64,000 bases of DNA from JAKFWF01 sp963741505 (GTDB taxonomy: Bacteria > Pseudomonadota > Alphaproteobacteria > Rhizobiales > Hyphomicrobiaceae), in contig CAVUIJ010000010.1 of the NCBI GenBank assembly GCA_963741505.1, positions 62,001 through 126,000 of the forward strand, given 5' to 3'. Below the pieces are notes generated by a model, which was not told where the DNA came from, ran no database searches, and saw only the letters and a list, made by a program, of their open reading frames with translations. Below are positions 1 to 9,498 of this stretch, in pieces (positions within the stretch are counted from its first letter, which is position 1; each line of letters starts with the position of its first letter). The position numbers and the translations under genes are program-made.

Positions 1-2
1 GC

Positions 3-578
3 AATTGGCTGTGGCTCAGGGCTGAGCTGCAGGGCGCCGATGCCCTGCATCCCGACGCCGGCCTCGACGCGCTGCTGGGTGCGTTCGCCTCCGAGGCACG
101 GCCGTTGAATGTGCGGCTGGCGCGGCTTGATGCCGGGCGAATGACGATGATCGCGGTTCCTGGCGCCGCCGCACCGCCTTCGACTGCTGGCGCCATTGGC
201 GAGGCACTGGGGCGGGTGGCTGCCGACTTGTCGAGTGGGGTCACGGGCCGCATCGAGCCGACGGCGATCCACATGCATCTGGTAAGCGCGGCCCGTCAGC
301 GCGAACTCGATCGCCGGCCCATTCGCTGGCTGCCGGCCTGGGCGACGTGGGGCTATCTCGGTCTGCTGCTGCTGGGCGCGGTCGGCACGCCGGTGTCGCG
401 CAAATGGTGGAACAAGATCTGGCCGCCCGAGACGGCGGCGGATTATCCCAATCGGGTCGGTCTGCAAGCCGCCCGCGCCGTGCGCTTCGTTGCCTACGCT
501 CTGCTGTTCATGCCAGCGACGGCGATCGCGGCGGCGCCGACGGCCGTCGTGGGTGTGATGCAGCGGCGTCCGCCATAG
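3..578 (+). CDS. Hypothetical membrane-associated protein, 5' end outside window
   Basis: The reading frame is open from the first codon of the window to a TAG at 576-578, so only the C-terminal 191 residues are present. I do not recognise the family. Two hydrophobic stretches are visible, one around WATWGYLGLLLLGAVGTPV and one near the C-terminus (VAYALLFMPATAIAAAPTAV), separated by a basic and Trp-rich segment (RKWWNKIWPP), which suggests a membrane anchor. A TTG at 105 could be read as a start, but the frame continues upstream with normal coding composition, so truncation by the window edge is more likely. It converges with gltX. Confidence 0.6.
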   Translation, partial: NWLWLRAELQGADALHPDAGLDALLGAFASEARPLNVRLARLDAGRMTMIAVPGAAAPPSTAGAIGEALGRVAADLSSGVTGRIEPTAIHMHLVSAARQRELDRRPIRWLPAWATWGYLGLLLLGAVGTPVSRKWWNKIWPPETAADYPNRVGLQAARAVRFVAYALLFMPATAIAAAPTAVVGVMQRRPP

Positions 579-579
579 T

Positions 580-637
580 GGTGCCAGGCTGAAGCCAGGC
601 ACCTTGTCGGTCTGGTGCCTGGCTTCAGCCTGGCACC
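580..637. repeat. REP-like double hairpin, copy A
   Basis: A 24-nt imperfect hairpin unit (arms GGTGCC/GGCACC, inner stem GGCT/AGCC, one A-A mismatch) at 580-603 is followed after 10 nt by its inverse at 614-637. It lies between the convergent ends of the first gene and gltX. Two further copies occur at 14751-14809 and 52937-52995. Paired inverted hairpins between genes resemble REP/BIME elements; no RAYT-type transposase is in the window. Confidence 0.85.
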
Positions 638-649
638 ATCGCACCGTCC

Positions 650-2086
650 TCACCCCGCCTGATCCGCCAGCCGCGCCAGCGTCTCGTCACGGCCCAGCAC
701 CTCCATGACCTTGAACACCGGCGGCGACACCGATGTGCCGGTCAGCGCCGCGCGCAACGGCTGGGCGATCTTGCCGAGCTTGTGGCCACCGGCCTCGGCG
801 TAGGCGCGCACCGCATCCTCCAAGGCTTTGGCGTCCCAGGCATCGAGTTCGGTGAACCGGGTGGCGAGTGCCCTGATATGCGCCTTGGCGTCGGCGTCGA
901 GCAGCTTCGCGGCCTTGTCGTCGAGTTTCATCGGGCGCTGGACGAAGATCGCGGCGGCGCCATCCACGACCTCGCGCAGCGTCTGGGCGCGGGGCTTCAA
1001 GTCGGGGATCAATGCGAGCAGCGCCGCGCGCTGGGCCTGGTTCAGCTTCGGCGGCGCGATGGTCGAGCCGAGCTCCGGCAGCACGGCCTCGATCGCCGCC
1101 AGCAACTCGGCATCAGGCGTCTCGCGGATGTAGTGAGCGTTGGTGTCGGCGAGCTTCTTGAAATCCATCCGCGCCGCCGACTTGCCGAGCGAGGTCAGGT
1201 CGAACCACTCGATCAACTTTTCGAGCGGGAAGATCTCGTCGTCGCCGTGGCTCCAGCCAAGGCGCACGAGGTAGTTCTTCAGCGCCGCCGGCAGGTAGCC
1301 CATAGCGCGATAGGCCTCGATGCCGAGTGCGCCGTGCCGCTTCGAGAGTTTCGCGCCGTCGGCGCCGTGGATCAGCGGCACGTGGCCGAACACCGGCACG
1401 TCCCAGTCCATCGCCCGGTAGATCTGAGTCTGGCGGGCGCCGTTCATGAGGTGTTCGACGCCACGCACGATATGGGTGACGCCCATGTCGTGGTCATCGA
1501 CGACCACCGCCAGATTATAGATCGGCGAGCCATCCGAGCGCAGGATGACGATGTCTTCGAGGTCCTTGTTCTGGAACACGACGCGGCCCTGCACGAGATC
1601 CTCGACCACGGTTTCGCCGTCCCGCGGCGCCTTGAACCGGATGACGCTCGGCGCGCCCTCGGGTGCTTCGGCCGGATCGCGGTCGCGCCACGGGCTCATG
1701 ACCATGAACGGGCGCTTCTCGGCCTCGGCTTTCGCGCGCATGACGGCGAGTTCGTCAGCGCTCAGATAGCAGCGATAGGCCTTGCCGGCGGCCAGCAACT
1801 GGTGCGCGACCTCGACATGGCGGGCAGCGCGGCTGAACTGCGACACGACCTCGCCGTCCCAGTCGAGGCCCAGCCACTTCAGGCCATCGAGGATGGCCTC
1901 GATCGCCTCGGGCGTATTGCGCGCGCGGTCGGTGTCCTCGATGCGCAGCAGGAACTTGCCGCCGCAGTGGCGCGCGTAGAGCCAGTTGAACAGGGCGGTT
2001 CGCGCACCGCCGATGTGGAGGTAACCGGTCGGCGAAGGGGCAAACCGGGTGACGACGACCTTGGCCGAAGCGACTTTGCTGCTCAT
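650..2086 (-). CDS. gltX: Glutamate--tRNA ligase
   Basis: Class I aminoacyl-tRNA synthetase that charges tRNA(Glu) in the cytoplasm. The 478-residue product has the HIGH-type signature at residues 24-27 (PTGYLHIGGARTALFNWL) and the KMSKS-type loop as KLSKR at 246-250, both catalytic motifs for adenylate formation, plus the C-terminal anticodon-binding region. Length is normal for bacterial GltX. The ATG at 2086 follows only a short divergent spacer shared with comEC. Alphaproteobacteria often carry two GltX paralogues, one of which may glutamylate tRNA(Gln); which one this is cannot be told from sequence alone. Confidence 0.97.
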   Translation of the reverse strand: MSSKVASAKVVVTRFAPSPTGYLHIGGARTALFNWLYARHCGGKFLLRIEDTDRARNTPEAIEAILDGLKWLGLDWDGEVVSQFSRAARHVEVAHQLLAAGKAYRCYLSADELAVMRAKAEAEKRPFMVMSPWRDRDPAEAPEGAPSVIRFKAPRDGETVVEDLVQGRVVFQNKDLEDIVILRSDGSPIYNLAVVVDDHDMGVTHIVRGVEHLMNGARQTQIYRAMDWDVPVFGHVPLIHGADGAKLSKRHGALGIEAYRAMGYLPAALKNYLVRLGWSHGDDEIFPLEKLIEWFDLTSLGKSAARMDFKKLADTNAHYIRETPDAELLAAIEAVLPELGSTIAPPKLNQAQRAALLALIPDLKPRAQTLREVVDGAAAIFVQRPMKLDDKAAKLLDADAKAHIRALATRFTELDAWDAKALEDAVRAYAEAGGHKLGKIAQPLRAALTGTSVSPPVFKVMEVLGRDETLARLADQAG

Positions 2087-2167
2087 GGTTCGTTTGCTGC
2101 TTTTTTACGTTGGAGTTGATGGGCGCCCGTGTAGCATGTGCGGCGAAGCGGGTTAAGAGCGGTTGCG

Positions 2168-4465
2168 ATGACCGAAACAGCGGCGGCGTTTGGCGAGACG
2201 ACGCAATCCGGGCGCCCGACTGTCCGCGTGCTCCTTGCCCGGTTGACCCCGGCGGCCTTTGTGGAGGCTCTCGAAGCCGAGCAGGAGCGCTGGTTCCTGT
2301 GGCTACCCGTGTTCTTCGGCGCCGGCATTGCCGCCTACTTTCAATTGCCGAGCGAGCCGCAGCTGCTGCTCGCGGTTGCGCCGGTGCCGATTGCGCTCGT
2401 ATTGTCGCTGCTGTGGCGGCGGGGCAGCCTCGCGGTGATCGTCACCGGCGCGTTGCTGGCCTCGGCGATGGGCTTCGCGCTGGCCAAGATCAGGACCGAC
2501 CTCGTAGCCGCGCCGGTACTTGAGCGCCAGTATGGCTTTGCCGACGTGCGCGGCTTCGTCGAGCTTGTCGAGCCGCGACCGAGCCGAGGCCAGCGCATCA
2601 CGCTGCGGCTCACCTCATTTGCTGGATTGGCACACGAGAAGATGCCCTATCGCATCCGCGTGCGCACGATGTCGGCGATCGCAGGCTTGAAACCCGGCGA
2701 CGGACTGCGATTGAAAGCGACGCTTGGCCCCCCCGGCATTCCGGCATTGCCCGGCGATTACGACTTCGCCCGCGCCGCCTGGTTCATGAAGCTCGGTGGC
2801 ATCGGCTACACCTTCGCAAAGCCGATGCTCGATCCGGACTTGGGCGCGCCGCCGCAGTGGCTGCAGTTCTGGGCGAGCGTCGAACGGGTGCGCCTCGCGA
2901 TCGGCCTGCGCATCGGCGCAGCGCTGTCAGGCGAGTCCGGTCAGATTGCCATGGGCTTGATCACCGGCGAGCGCGGCGGCATCACGCAAGCGACCAACGA
3001 CGCCTATCGCGACAGCGGCCTGTTCCACATCCTGTCGATCTCCGGCCTGCACATGGTGATCATGGCCGGCGCGGTATTCTGGGTGGTGCGCGCGCTGCTG
3101 GCGCTGGTGCCGGCAATCGCGCTGCGGCTGCCGATCAAGAAGATCGCGGCGGTGGCGGCGACGATCGCGGCGCTGGGCTATCTGCTGATCTCGGGCGCCG
3201 CGCCGGCGACGGTCAGATCCTGGATCACGATTTCGATGATGTTTTTCGCCGTGGTGATGGATCGGCCGGCACTCAGCCTGCGCAACGTCGCGCTGTCGGC
3301 GCTGATGATCATGGTGGTATTTCCGGAGAACCTGTTCGACGTCGGCTTCCAGATGTCCTATGCGGCGGTCGTCGCGCTGGTCTCGGTCTACGAGTGGCTG
3401 CGCGAGCGCGAGGAGGCGCGGGGGCCAGCCGAGCCGCGCCATCCGATCATGCACGGCTGGCTGTTCTTTGGCGGCATCATCCTGACGACGCTGATCGCGA
3501 GCGCGTCGGTGGCGCCGCTCGCCGCCTATTATTTCCACAAGAGCCAGCAGTATGCGGTGCTGGCCAACCTGATCGCGATTCCGATCTGCAACATTCTGGT
3601 GATGCCGGCGGCGCTCGCGACCTTGATCGTGATGCCCGTGGGACTCGAGGCATGGCCGTTGTGGGCGATGGGCCAGGGCATCGATCTGATGACCTGGATC
3701 GCCTACCGGGTGGCACGGCTGCCGGGAGCGGTCGCCCGCATTCCAGCAATCCCGACGCTGGCGTTCGCGCTGATGATGATCGGCGGTCTGTGGCTGTGCC
3801 TGTTCCACACCCGGCTCAGGCTCGCGGGCCTGGCCTTCATCGCCGCCGGCCTCGGGGTGGCGCCGCTGCGCGACAAGCCGGACATCCTGATCGGGCGGGA
3901 TGGCGCGCTGGTCGCGGTGCGCACCGCTTCCGGCGCGCTGTCGAGCGTTCCGGCGAGGGGGGCCAATTTCGAGCTGACGCGCTGGCTCGAGCACGAGGCC
4001 GATGCCCGCACGGCGAAACAGGCGGTCGGCGGCGAGGCGTTCCGCTGCGACGGCAGCGGTTGCGCGACGACCGTCAAGGGCATGACGCTGGCACTGGCGA
4101 CCCATCCGTCGGCGCTCGCCGACGATTGCGCCCGCGCCCATATCCTCATTTTGACTTTTCCGCGACCCGCAGGATGCAATGCGACGCGGGGGCCGGTGAT
4201 CGATTTCTTCACGGCGCGGGCGCAGGGCACGATCGCGCTGTTCATCGAGGCCGGCCAGGTGCGGATGAAGACGGTGGCGCAGCTGCGCGGCGATCGGCCG
4301 TGGGCACGCAGCCGCGACGTCCGTCGGCCGCTGCTGCAGCGAGCGACCACCACCGGATCGCGGCTGGGTGCCTTCGTGCCGCCGTTCGACCTCCTAGGCG
4401 GCATCGACCGCCAGCGTCCGGAAAACGAGGACGAAGACCCGATGTCGGGTGAACGCGAGGACTGA
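2168..4465 (+). CDS. comEC: ComEC/Rec2 family competence-type membrane protein
   Basis: Polytopic inner-membrane protein of the ComEC family, the channel for single-stranded DNA entry in transformable bacteria. An N-terminal DUF4131-like region is followed by the Competence domain with the family signature around HILSISGLHMVIMAG (about residue 290) and many membrane helices. The C-terminal part is short and soluble and shows no HxHxDH metallo-beta-lactamase motif, as is common in alphaproteobacterial members. The frame is open from a GTG at 2138, but the ATG at 2168 (MTETAAAF) is the likelier start. Transformation in this organism is not implied by this gene alone. Confidence 0.9.
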   Translation: MTETAAAFGETTQSGRPTVRVLLARLTPAAFVEALEAEQERWFLWLPVFFGAGIAAYFQLPSEPQLLLAVAPVPIALVLSLLWRRGSLAVIVTGALLASAMGFALAKIRTDLVAAPVLERQYGFADVRGFVELVEPRPSRGQRITLRLTSFAGLAHEKMPYRIRVRTMSAIAGLKPGDGLRLKATLGPPGIPALPGDYDFARAAWFMKLGGIGYTFAKPMLDPDLGAPPQWLQFWASVERVRLAIGLRIGAALSGESGQIAMGLITGERGGITQATNDAYRDSGLFHILSISGLHMVIMAGAVFWVVRALLALVPAIALRLPIKKIAAVAATIAALGYLLISGAAPATVRSWITISMMFFAVVMDRPALSLRNVALSALMIMVVFPENLFDVGFQMSYAAVVALVSVYEWLREREEARGPAEPRHPIMHGWLFFGGIILTTLIASASVAPLAAYYFHKSQQYAVLANLIAIPICNILVMPAALATLIVMPVGLEAWPLWAMGQGIDLMTWIAYRVARLPGAVARIPAIPTLAFALMMIGGLWLCLFHTRLRLAGLAFIAAGLGVAPLRDKPDILIGRDGALVAVRTASGALSSVPARGANFELTRWLEHEADARTAKQAVGGEAFRCDGSGCATTVKGMTLALATHPSALADDCARAHILILTFPRPAGCNATRGPVIDFFTARAQGTIALFIEAGQVRMKTVAQLRGDRPWARSRDVRRPLLQRATTTGSRLGAFVPPFDLLGGIDRQRPENEDEDPMSGERED

Positions 4466-4473
4466 GTTCGTCC

Positions 4474-5769
4474 TCAGGCCTGCGTGCCGATCGGCTCGAC
4501 GCCGCACCATTGCGCGATGAACAATGCGATGGTGCCGGTGATCCGCTGCAGCGATGACAGGCTGACGGCTTCGTCATAACCGTGGATGTTGCGGCTCGAC
4601 GGTCCGTAGCACAGGACCGGAACCTTGTCGTAGAGCGCATAGACCCGGGCGTCGAGGTAGGCCGGCGACATGAAGCTCTCGAGCGGTCGGCCGACCGCCG
4701 CCTGATGGGCGCGGCCGAGCACCGCTTCGGCCTCGGTCCCTTCCGGCTGGACGTAACCTTCGGCAAAGAAGCCGTTGAAGGTGACGCGCGGCGGCATGTT
4801 GGCGAGGAAGCGGTCGGCGCGGGCGAAGCTGGCGACGCAGGCCTCGATCTCGGCTGCCGCGTCGGCAGCGCGAACACCGGGATAGATCGCGATGCGGCAC
4901 TGGATGCGGCACCAGGCCGGCACCGATGATGCCCAGTCGCCGCCTTCAATTCGGCCGATGTTGAGGTTGATCGGATGCGCCTCCTTTTCGAAATGCGGCC
5001 GCCCGGCCTTGCGCGCATTCCACTCTTCTTCCAGGTTGCGCAGCGCGCCAACGACGCGGTAGGCGGCATCGATGGCGTTGGCGCCGGCCCCCATCTCGCG
5101 CACATGTACCGGGTGGCCGCGAACCTCGATCTCGAACCACAGCACGCCGGCGTTGGCGCGGACGAGCTTCTCGTCCTCGGGCTCGGGAATGATCACGGCA
5201 TCGGCGCGATAGCCGGCGATATGGGTCATTAGCGCGCCGTTGCCGGTGCTCTCCTCCTCGACTACCGACTGCAGGCAGACCCGCGCCGCCGGCTGCAGCC
5301 CGAGAGCCCGCAGCGCATCGAGGGCGGCGAGGTTGGCGGCGTGTCCGGCCTTCATGTCGGCGCCACCCCGGCCATAGAGCCAGTCTGCCTCGACGACCGG
5401 CTCGAAAGCGGGCCGCGTCCACAGATCGGCCGGACCCGGCGGCACCACGTCGACGTGGGCCTGCAGGATCAGCGAGCGGCCGGTTTCGCGTTGCGGCCGA
5501 TGGTGGGCGATGACGAGGGGCGCCGTCGAATGGCCGGGCGCGAACTTCGAGCCGCCGGGATGACGCTCGATCGCGGCGCGGTCCATCGCCAGCCGCTCGC
5601 TCGCGTAGCCCCGGCTGCGCCACGTGTCGTGCACGAAATCCTGGATCGCGTGCTCAGCGCCGCGCGTCGAGGCAAAGCGCATCAGCTGCTTCGTGAACTC
5701 GATCTGCGCTTCGAAACCGGCTGCAACCTTGGCAAGTATGTCGGTGCGCAATCGTCCGTCTTGCTGCAT
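4474..5769 (-). CDS. M20 family peptidase / ArgE-DapE-type deacylase
   Basis: Zinc-dependent amidohydrolase of the M20 family. Metal and catalytic motifs are intact: HVDVVPPG (His and catalytic Asp), GRGGADMKAG (bridging Asp) and VVEEESTGNGA (catalytic Glu pair); the dimerisation domain follows and a final His lies near the C-terminus. About 431 residues, normal for acetylornithine deacetylase/succinyl-diaminopimelate desuccinylase-like enzymes. Substrate cannot be assigned. A longer start at 5805 (MNRQSSHRRHIA) is possible; the internal ATG at 5769 fits the family N-terminus better. It is divergent from the polyamine-type ABC operon, so it may hydrolyse an amide taken up by that transporter (inference). 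Confidence 0.88.
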   Translation of the reverse strand: MQQDGRLRTDILAKVAAGFEAQIEFTKQLMRFASTRGAEHAIQDFVHDTWRSRGYASERLAMDRAAIERHPGGSKFAPGHSTAPLVIAHHRPQRETGRSLILQAHVDVVPPGPADLWTRPAFEPVVEADWLYGRGGADMKAGHAANLAALDALRALGLQPAARVCLQSVVEEESTGNGALMTHIAGYRADAVIIPEPEDEKLVRANAGVLWFEIEVRGHPVHVREMGAGANAIDAAYRVVGALRNLEEEWNARKAGRPHFEKEAHPINLNIGRIEGGDWASSVPAWCRIQCRIAIYPGVRAADAAAEIEACVASFARADRFLANMPPRVTFNGFFAEGYVQPEGTEAEAVLGRAHQAAVGRPLESFMSPAYLDARVYALYDKVPVLCYGPSSRNIHGYDEAVSLSSLQRITGTIALFIAQWCGVEPIGTQA

Positions 5770-5987
5770 TGCAATATGCCGCCTGTGTGAGCTTTGCCTG
5801 TTCATACTTTGCGGCAGGAATGAGTGCTGCTCAATCGGCGATATTGGTGCAATAGCATTTTGACCGCGTACTGGTAGTCAGGATGTCATTGTCGATAAGC
5901 AACAGTGCATTGTGCGCAAAACCACGGCTTGCGGTGGTCGCAAGCGTCGGCCTAGTATTTCTGTAGTTGTGACCAGTGGTACGCGAC

Positions 5988-6004
5988 GTCTCGAATTTCG
6001 AGAC
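5988..6004. promoter_or_regulatory. Perfect 17-bp palindrome, candidate operator
   Basis: GTCTCGAATTTCGAGAC is a perfect inverted repeat of 8-bp arms around one central base. It lies in the 329-bp divergent spacer between the M20 peptidase and the polyamine-type ABC operon, about 95 bp before the likely GTG start of the binding protein. A dimeric repressor site is plausible; no regulator gene is adjacent, so the cognate factor is unknown. Confidence 0.5.
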
Positions 6005-6098
6005 AACAGCATCGTGCGACTGTCCGACGCCGCAGTTCGAGATGACGCTGCGATCAATGCGCGGCGTTGACGTGCAACAGGAAAAGGGAGTGCTAGCA

Positions 6099-7265
6099 GT
6101 GAAGAAGAAACAGACTTCGGCCGAAGAGACAATGCTCGCGGTGCGCCGGTTCTCCCGCCGCACGTTCCTGAAATCGACGGCTGCTGCCGGTTCGCTCGCC
6201 GCGATGGGGCCCTGGATCGTGGCTGATGCGCAATCTTCCTCGGGCTCGCTCAACATCATCAACTGGGACGACGAGCTGCCCAATCCGGTGGTGCCAGATT
6301 TCGAGAAGAAGACCGGCATCAAGGTCAATCTGACGCCGTTCTCGCAGAACGAGGAGCAGATCAACAAGCTGCAGGCGACCAAGGGCGCCGGCTTCGACCT
6401 GTGCATGCCGACCCATGACCGGGCGCCGCAGTTCAAGGATATCGGCGTGCTGGCCGGCCTCGACGAGAGCAAGCTCAAGCTCGACGATCTGATCCCGTCG
6501 CTGCTGGAGCCGGCGAAGAAGGACTGGACCTGGGACGGCAAGCTGTCCTGGGTTCCGCATTGCTGGGGCACCGAAGCGATCTCCTGGCGCAACGACCTGA
6601 CCAAGATCGATCCGGCGACACTGTCGCTACGGCACGCTGTGGAACGACGAGTACAAGGGCAAGGTGCAGGGCCGTCCGCATTCGCTGCTGCTCGGCATCG
6701 GCCTGTGGATGGATGGCGCCGGCAAGCTGCCGTCGAACCGCATGCTCGACGCCTTCAAGGACGAGGCGTCGATGAAGAAGATCTACGACGTGCTCCTCAA
6801 GGAGGCGATCGCGCGTAAGCCGTGGATCAAGCAGTTCTGGGATTCGGCCGACAACACCAAGTCGGGCTTCACCTCGAACGGCGTCGTCATCGGCCAGACC
6901 TGGGACGGCCCGGCGATCAGCCTGAAGAAGGCCGGCCAGCCGATTCAGTTCCAGGCGCCGAAGGAAGGGCGCGATCGGCTGGATCGACGGCTTCGCCTTG
7001 ACCAAGGCGGCCAAGAACGTGGCCCAGGCCTACGAGTTCCTGAACTACATCCACTCCAAGGAAGGCTCGGCGGCGGTGGCCGAAGGCTCGGGCTACAACC
7101 CAGGCAACAAGGACGCGACGCCGCTGCTGTCCGACAAGGCGAAGGCGATCTTCAGTGAGGCCTATCCGGGCGATTGCCTCGAAGAACATGTGGTGGCGCC
7201 CGGTCGAGCCGACCTGGTTCGCCGATCTGCGCACCCAGTACGCCGAGAAGTTCAAGGCTGCGTAA
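6099..7265 (+). pseudogene. Spermidine/putrescine-type ABC substrate-binding protein, frameshifted
   Basis: PotD/PotF-like periplasmic binding protein (bacterial extracellular solute-binding family 1). A Tat-type leader with SRRTFLKS precedes SLNIINWDDELPNPVVPDFEKKTG-type mature sequence. The frame is broken three times, near 6627, 6968 and 7181, each repaired by removing one base; conserved protein continues in the next frame each time (YGTLWNDEYKGK, then AIGWIDGFALTKAAKN, then KNMWWRPVEPTWFADL) to a TAA at 7263-7265. GTG at 6099 follows the purine-rich AGGAAAAGGGA; GTG at 6090 is an alternative. First gene of an operon. Whether the breaks are real or sequence error is discussed in the findings. 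Confidence 0.85.
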
Positions 7266-7397
7266 CAAATCAACAGCTGTCCGCAAACGCAGTCTGTTGT
7301 CGTCCGGGAGGCCGCGTGGCCTTCCGGACGACAACGAATTCGATGAAGGCCGTTCGATGAAATTCTCCGGCTTCGGGGCCCGATTGGAGGCGCGCGC

Positions 7398-8480
7398 ATG
7401 AGCGCCGACGTCGATCTCGATAACGTAAGCATCCGTTTCGGCGCCTTCACGGCGGTGAAGAGCGCGATCTCTCAAGATCAAGGGCGGCGAGTTCTTCTCG
7501 ATCCTCGGGCCGTCCGGCTGCGGCAAGACCACGCTGCTGCGGGCGATCTCCGGCTTCCTCGAACCGTCCGAGGGCGAGATCCGGATCGGCGGCCAGGCCG
7601 ATGGCGGGCATCGGACCCAACAAGCGCCCGACGGCGCTGATCTTCCAGAACCTCGCCCTGTTCCCGCTGATGACGGTGGCGGAAAACATCGGCTATGGCC
7701 TGCGCGTGCGCGGCGTGTCGCGGCAGAACCGCGACCGCAAGGCGGCCGAGCTGCTGCGCCTTGTCGCGCTGCCCGATCAGGGCCACAAGCGCGTGTCGGA
7801 ACTTTCCGGTGGCCAGAAGCAGCGCGTCGCCATCGCGCGCGCGCTGGCGGTCGAGCCGCAGGTGCTGCTTCTCGACGAGCCGCTGTCGGCGCTCGACTTG
7901 CGCCTGCGCCAGCACATGCGCAACGAGCTGCGCGCGATCCAGAAGCGGGTCGGCATCACCTTCATCTACATCACCCACGACCAGGGCGAGGCGCTGACCA
8001 TGAGCGACCGCGTCGCGGTGATGAACGCCGGCGTCATCGAGCAGGTCGGCGACGGCCGCAGCGTCTACGACAGCCCGCGCACCGGCTTCGTCGCTTCCTT
8101 CGTCGGCGAGAACAACGGCTTCGACGGCACGGTGATGTCGGTCGACGGCGACCAGGCGGTGATCGACACCGCGCTCGGCAGACTCGGTGGTCGCTGCCTC
8201 GATGGCCTGCAAGGTTGGCGAAAGGGCGACGATCTATATCCGGCCCGAGGCGTTGCGCATCGCCAACGCCGGCATTCCGGCGCTGCTGCAGGCGACCGTC
8301 ATGGCGCAGGCGTTCGAGGGCAACGCCACGCAGCTGTTCCTCAAGGGCGCCGACGACAAGCCGATCACTGTCTTGCTGTCCCGGCGCGAGGACGCGGCCG
8401 ACTTCGCCGCCGGCCGGCAGCTCGGGCTCGCCTATACGGCCAAGGACGCCGTGATCCTGCCGGCGGATGGCCATCGATGA
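7398..8480 (+). pseudogene. PotA-type ABC transporter ATPase, frameshifted
   Basis: Energises polyamine-type import. Intact pieces in three frames give Walker A (GPSGCGKTTLL near 7510), Q-loop (FQNLALFP), signature LSGGQKQRVAIARAL, Walker B VLLLDEPLSALD and H-loop ITHDQ, followed by a C-terminal TOBE-like domain ending at a TGA that overlaps the next ATG (ATGA at 8477-8480). Apparent single-base insertions lie near 7470, 7600 and 8180. All catalytic motifs survive, which is unlike an old pseudogene. Length after repair is about 360 residues, normal for the family. Confidence 0.85.
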
Positions 8481-9498
8481 AACCGCTGAGCGCGCTGTTC
8501 ATCTTCGGCATGCCGGTAGCGGTGCTGCTGGCATTCGTGGCGATGGCCTGGTTCGACCGTCGCCAGGACGCCGGCGCGAAGACTGCCGGCTTCATCGAAC
8601 GCAACGGCTGGCCGGTGTCGCTCTACCTGATCCTCGGCGTCGGCATCTGGATGCTGTTCCTGATCGTGTTCCCGCAGCTCTACATGGTCGACTATTCGTT
8701 CCACCCGAAGCTGCCGCTCGGCCGCGCGCGGCGGCCCGCGCGATGTCTACACGCTCGAGAACTACCGCTACTTCCTGTTCGGCTCGACGAGCTCGACTGC
8801 GAACTGGAACGTCACCCACCTCAATGCCTTCTGGCTGACGATCGTGATGAGCATCTTCATCACGATCCTCAACTTCGCGGTCTGCTATCCGCTCGCCTAT
8901 TTCCTGGCGCAGGTCGGCGAGGCCCGGTTCGGTACTGCGCATGCTGATGCTGCTGCTGATCATCCCCTACTGGGTCAACGAGCTGCTGCGCGCCTTCGCC
9001 TTCGGCATCCTGTTCGGCACCGGCGGCGTGATCAACACGCTGATGATCAAGGCCGGCATATTGTCGGTGCCGATCGACTTCATCGGCCGCGACATCGCGC
9101 TCTACGCCGGGCTGACCTACGCCTATCTGCTGCTGATGATGTTCCCGCTCTACAACGCCATCGAGGCGCTCGATCACAACCAGATCGAGGCGGCGCGCGA
9201 CCTCGGCGCACCGTGGTGGCGCATCCACCTCAACGTCGTGATGCCGTTCGCCAAGCCCGGCATCGCGTCGGGCTGCACGCTGGTGTTCATGCTGGCGGCC
9301 GGCGCGCTTGCCGCACCGCTGGTGCTCGGCGGGCCGAAGAGCCTGTGGTTCACGCCGATCGTCTACGACCGCTTCTACCAGGCCTTCAACTGGAACCAGG
9401 GCTCGGCCTACGCCATCATCCTGCTGTTGACCTGCATCGCCTTCGTGCTGCTGGTCATGCGGCTGTTCAGGGTCAGCTTCTCGGAGATCGCGCGATGA
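8477..9498 (+). pseudogene. PotB-type ABC permease, frameshifted
   Basis: First inner-membrane permease of the operon. It starts with ATG overlapping the ATPase stop and ends in a TGA overlapped by the next ATG at 9495. Hydrophobic segments and the EAA-loop region (EAARDLGAPWWRIHLNVVMPFAKPG) are conserved. The frame shifts by one base near 8729 (in a GC-rich run) and near 8928. After repair it is about 340 residues with an extended N-terminus, similar to PotB/PotH proteins that have six helices plus a cytoplasmic leader. Confidence 0.83.

Noticed and set aside
580..637. Bidirectional rho-independent terminator only
   Set aside because: The same structure occurs in a divergent promoter spacer and upstream of a tandem gene, so a dispersed repeat explains it better.
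782..2119. Long plus-strand open frame opposite gltX
   Set aside because: High-GC antisense shadow of gltX: no family motifs, Arg/Gly/Ala/Asp-rich. The same holds for long antisense frames opposite comEC, cfa, the MMPL exporter, gap and the binding protein.
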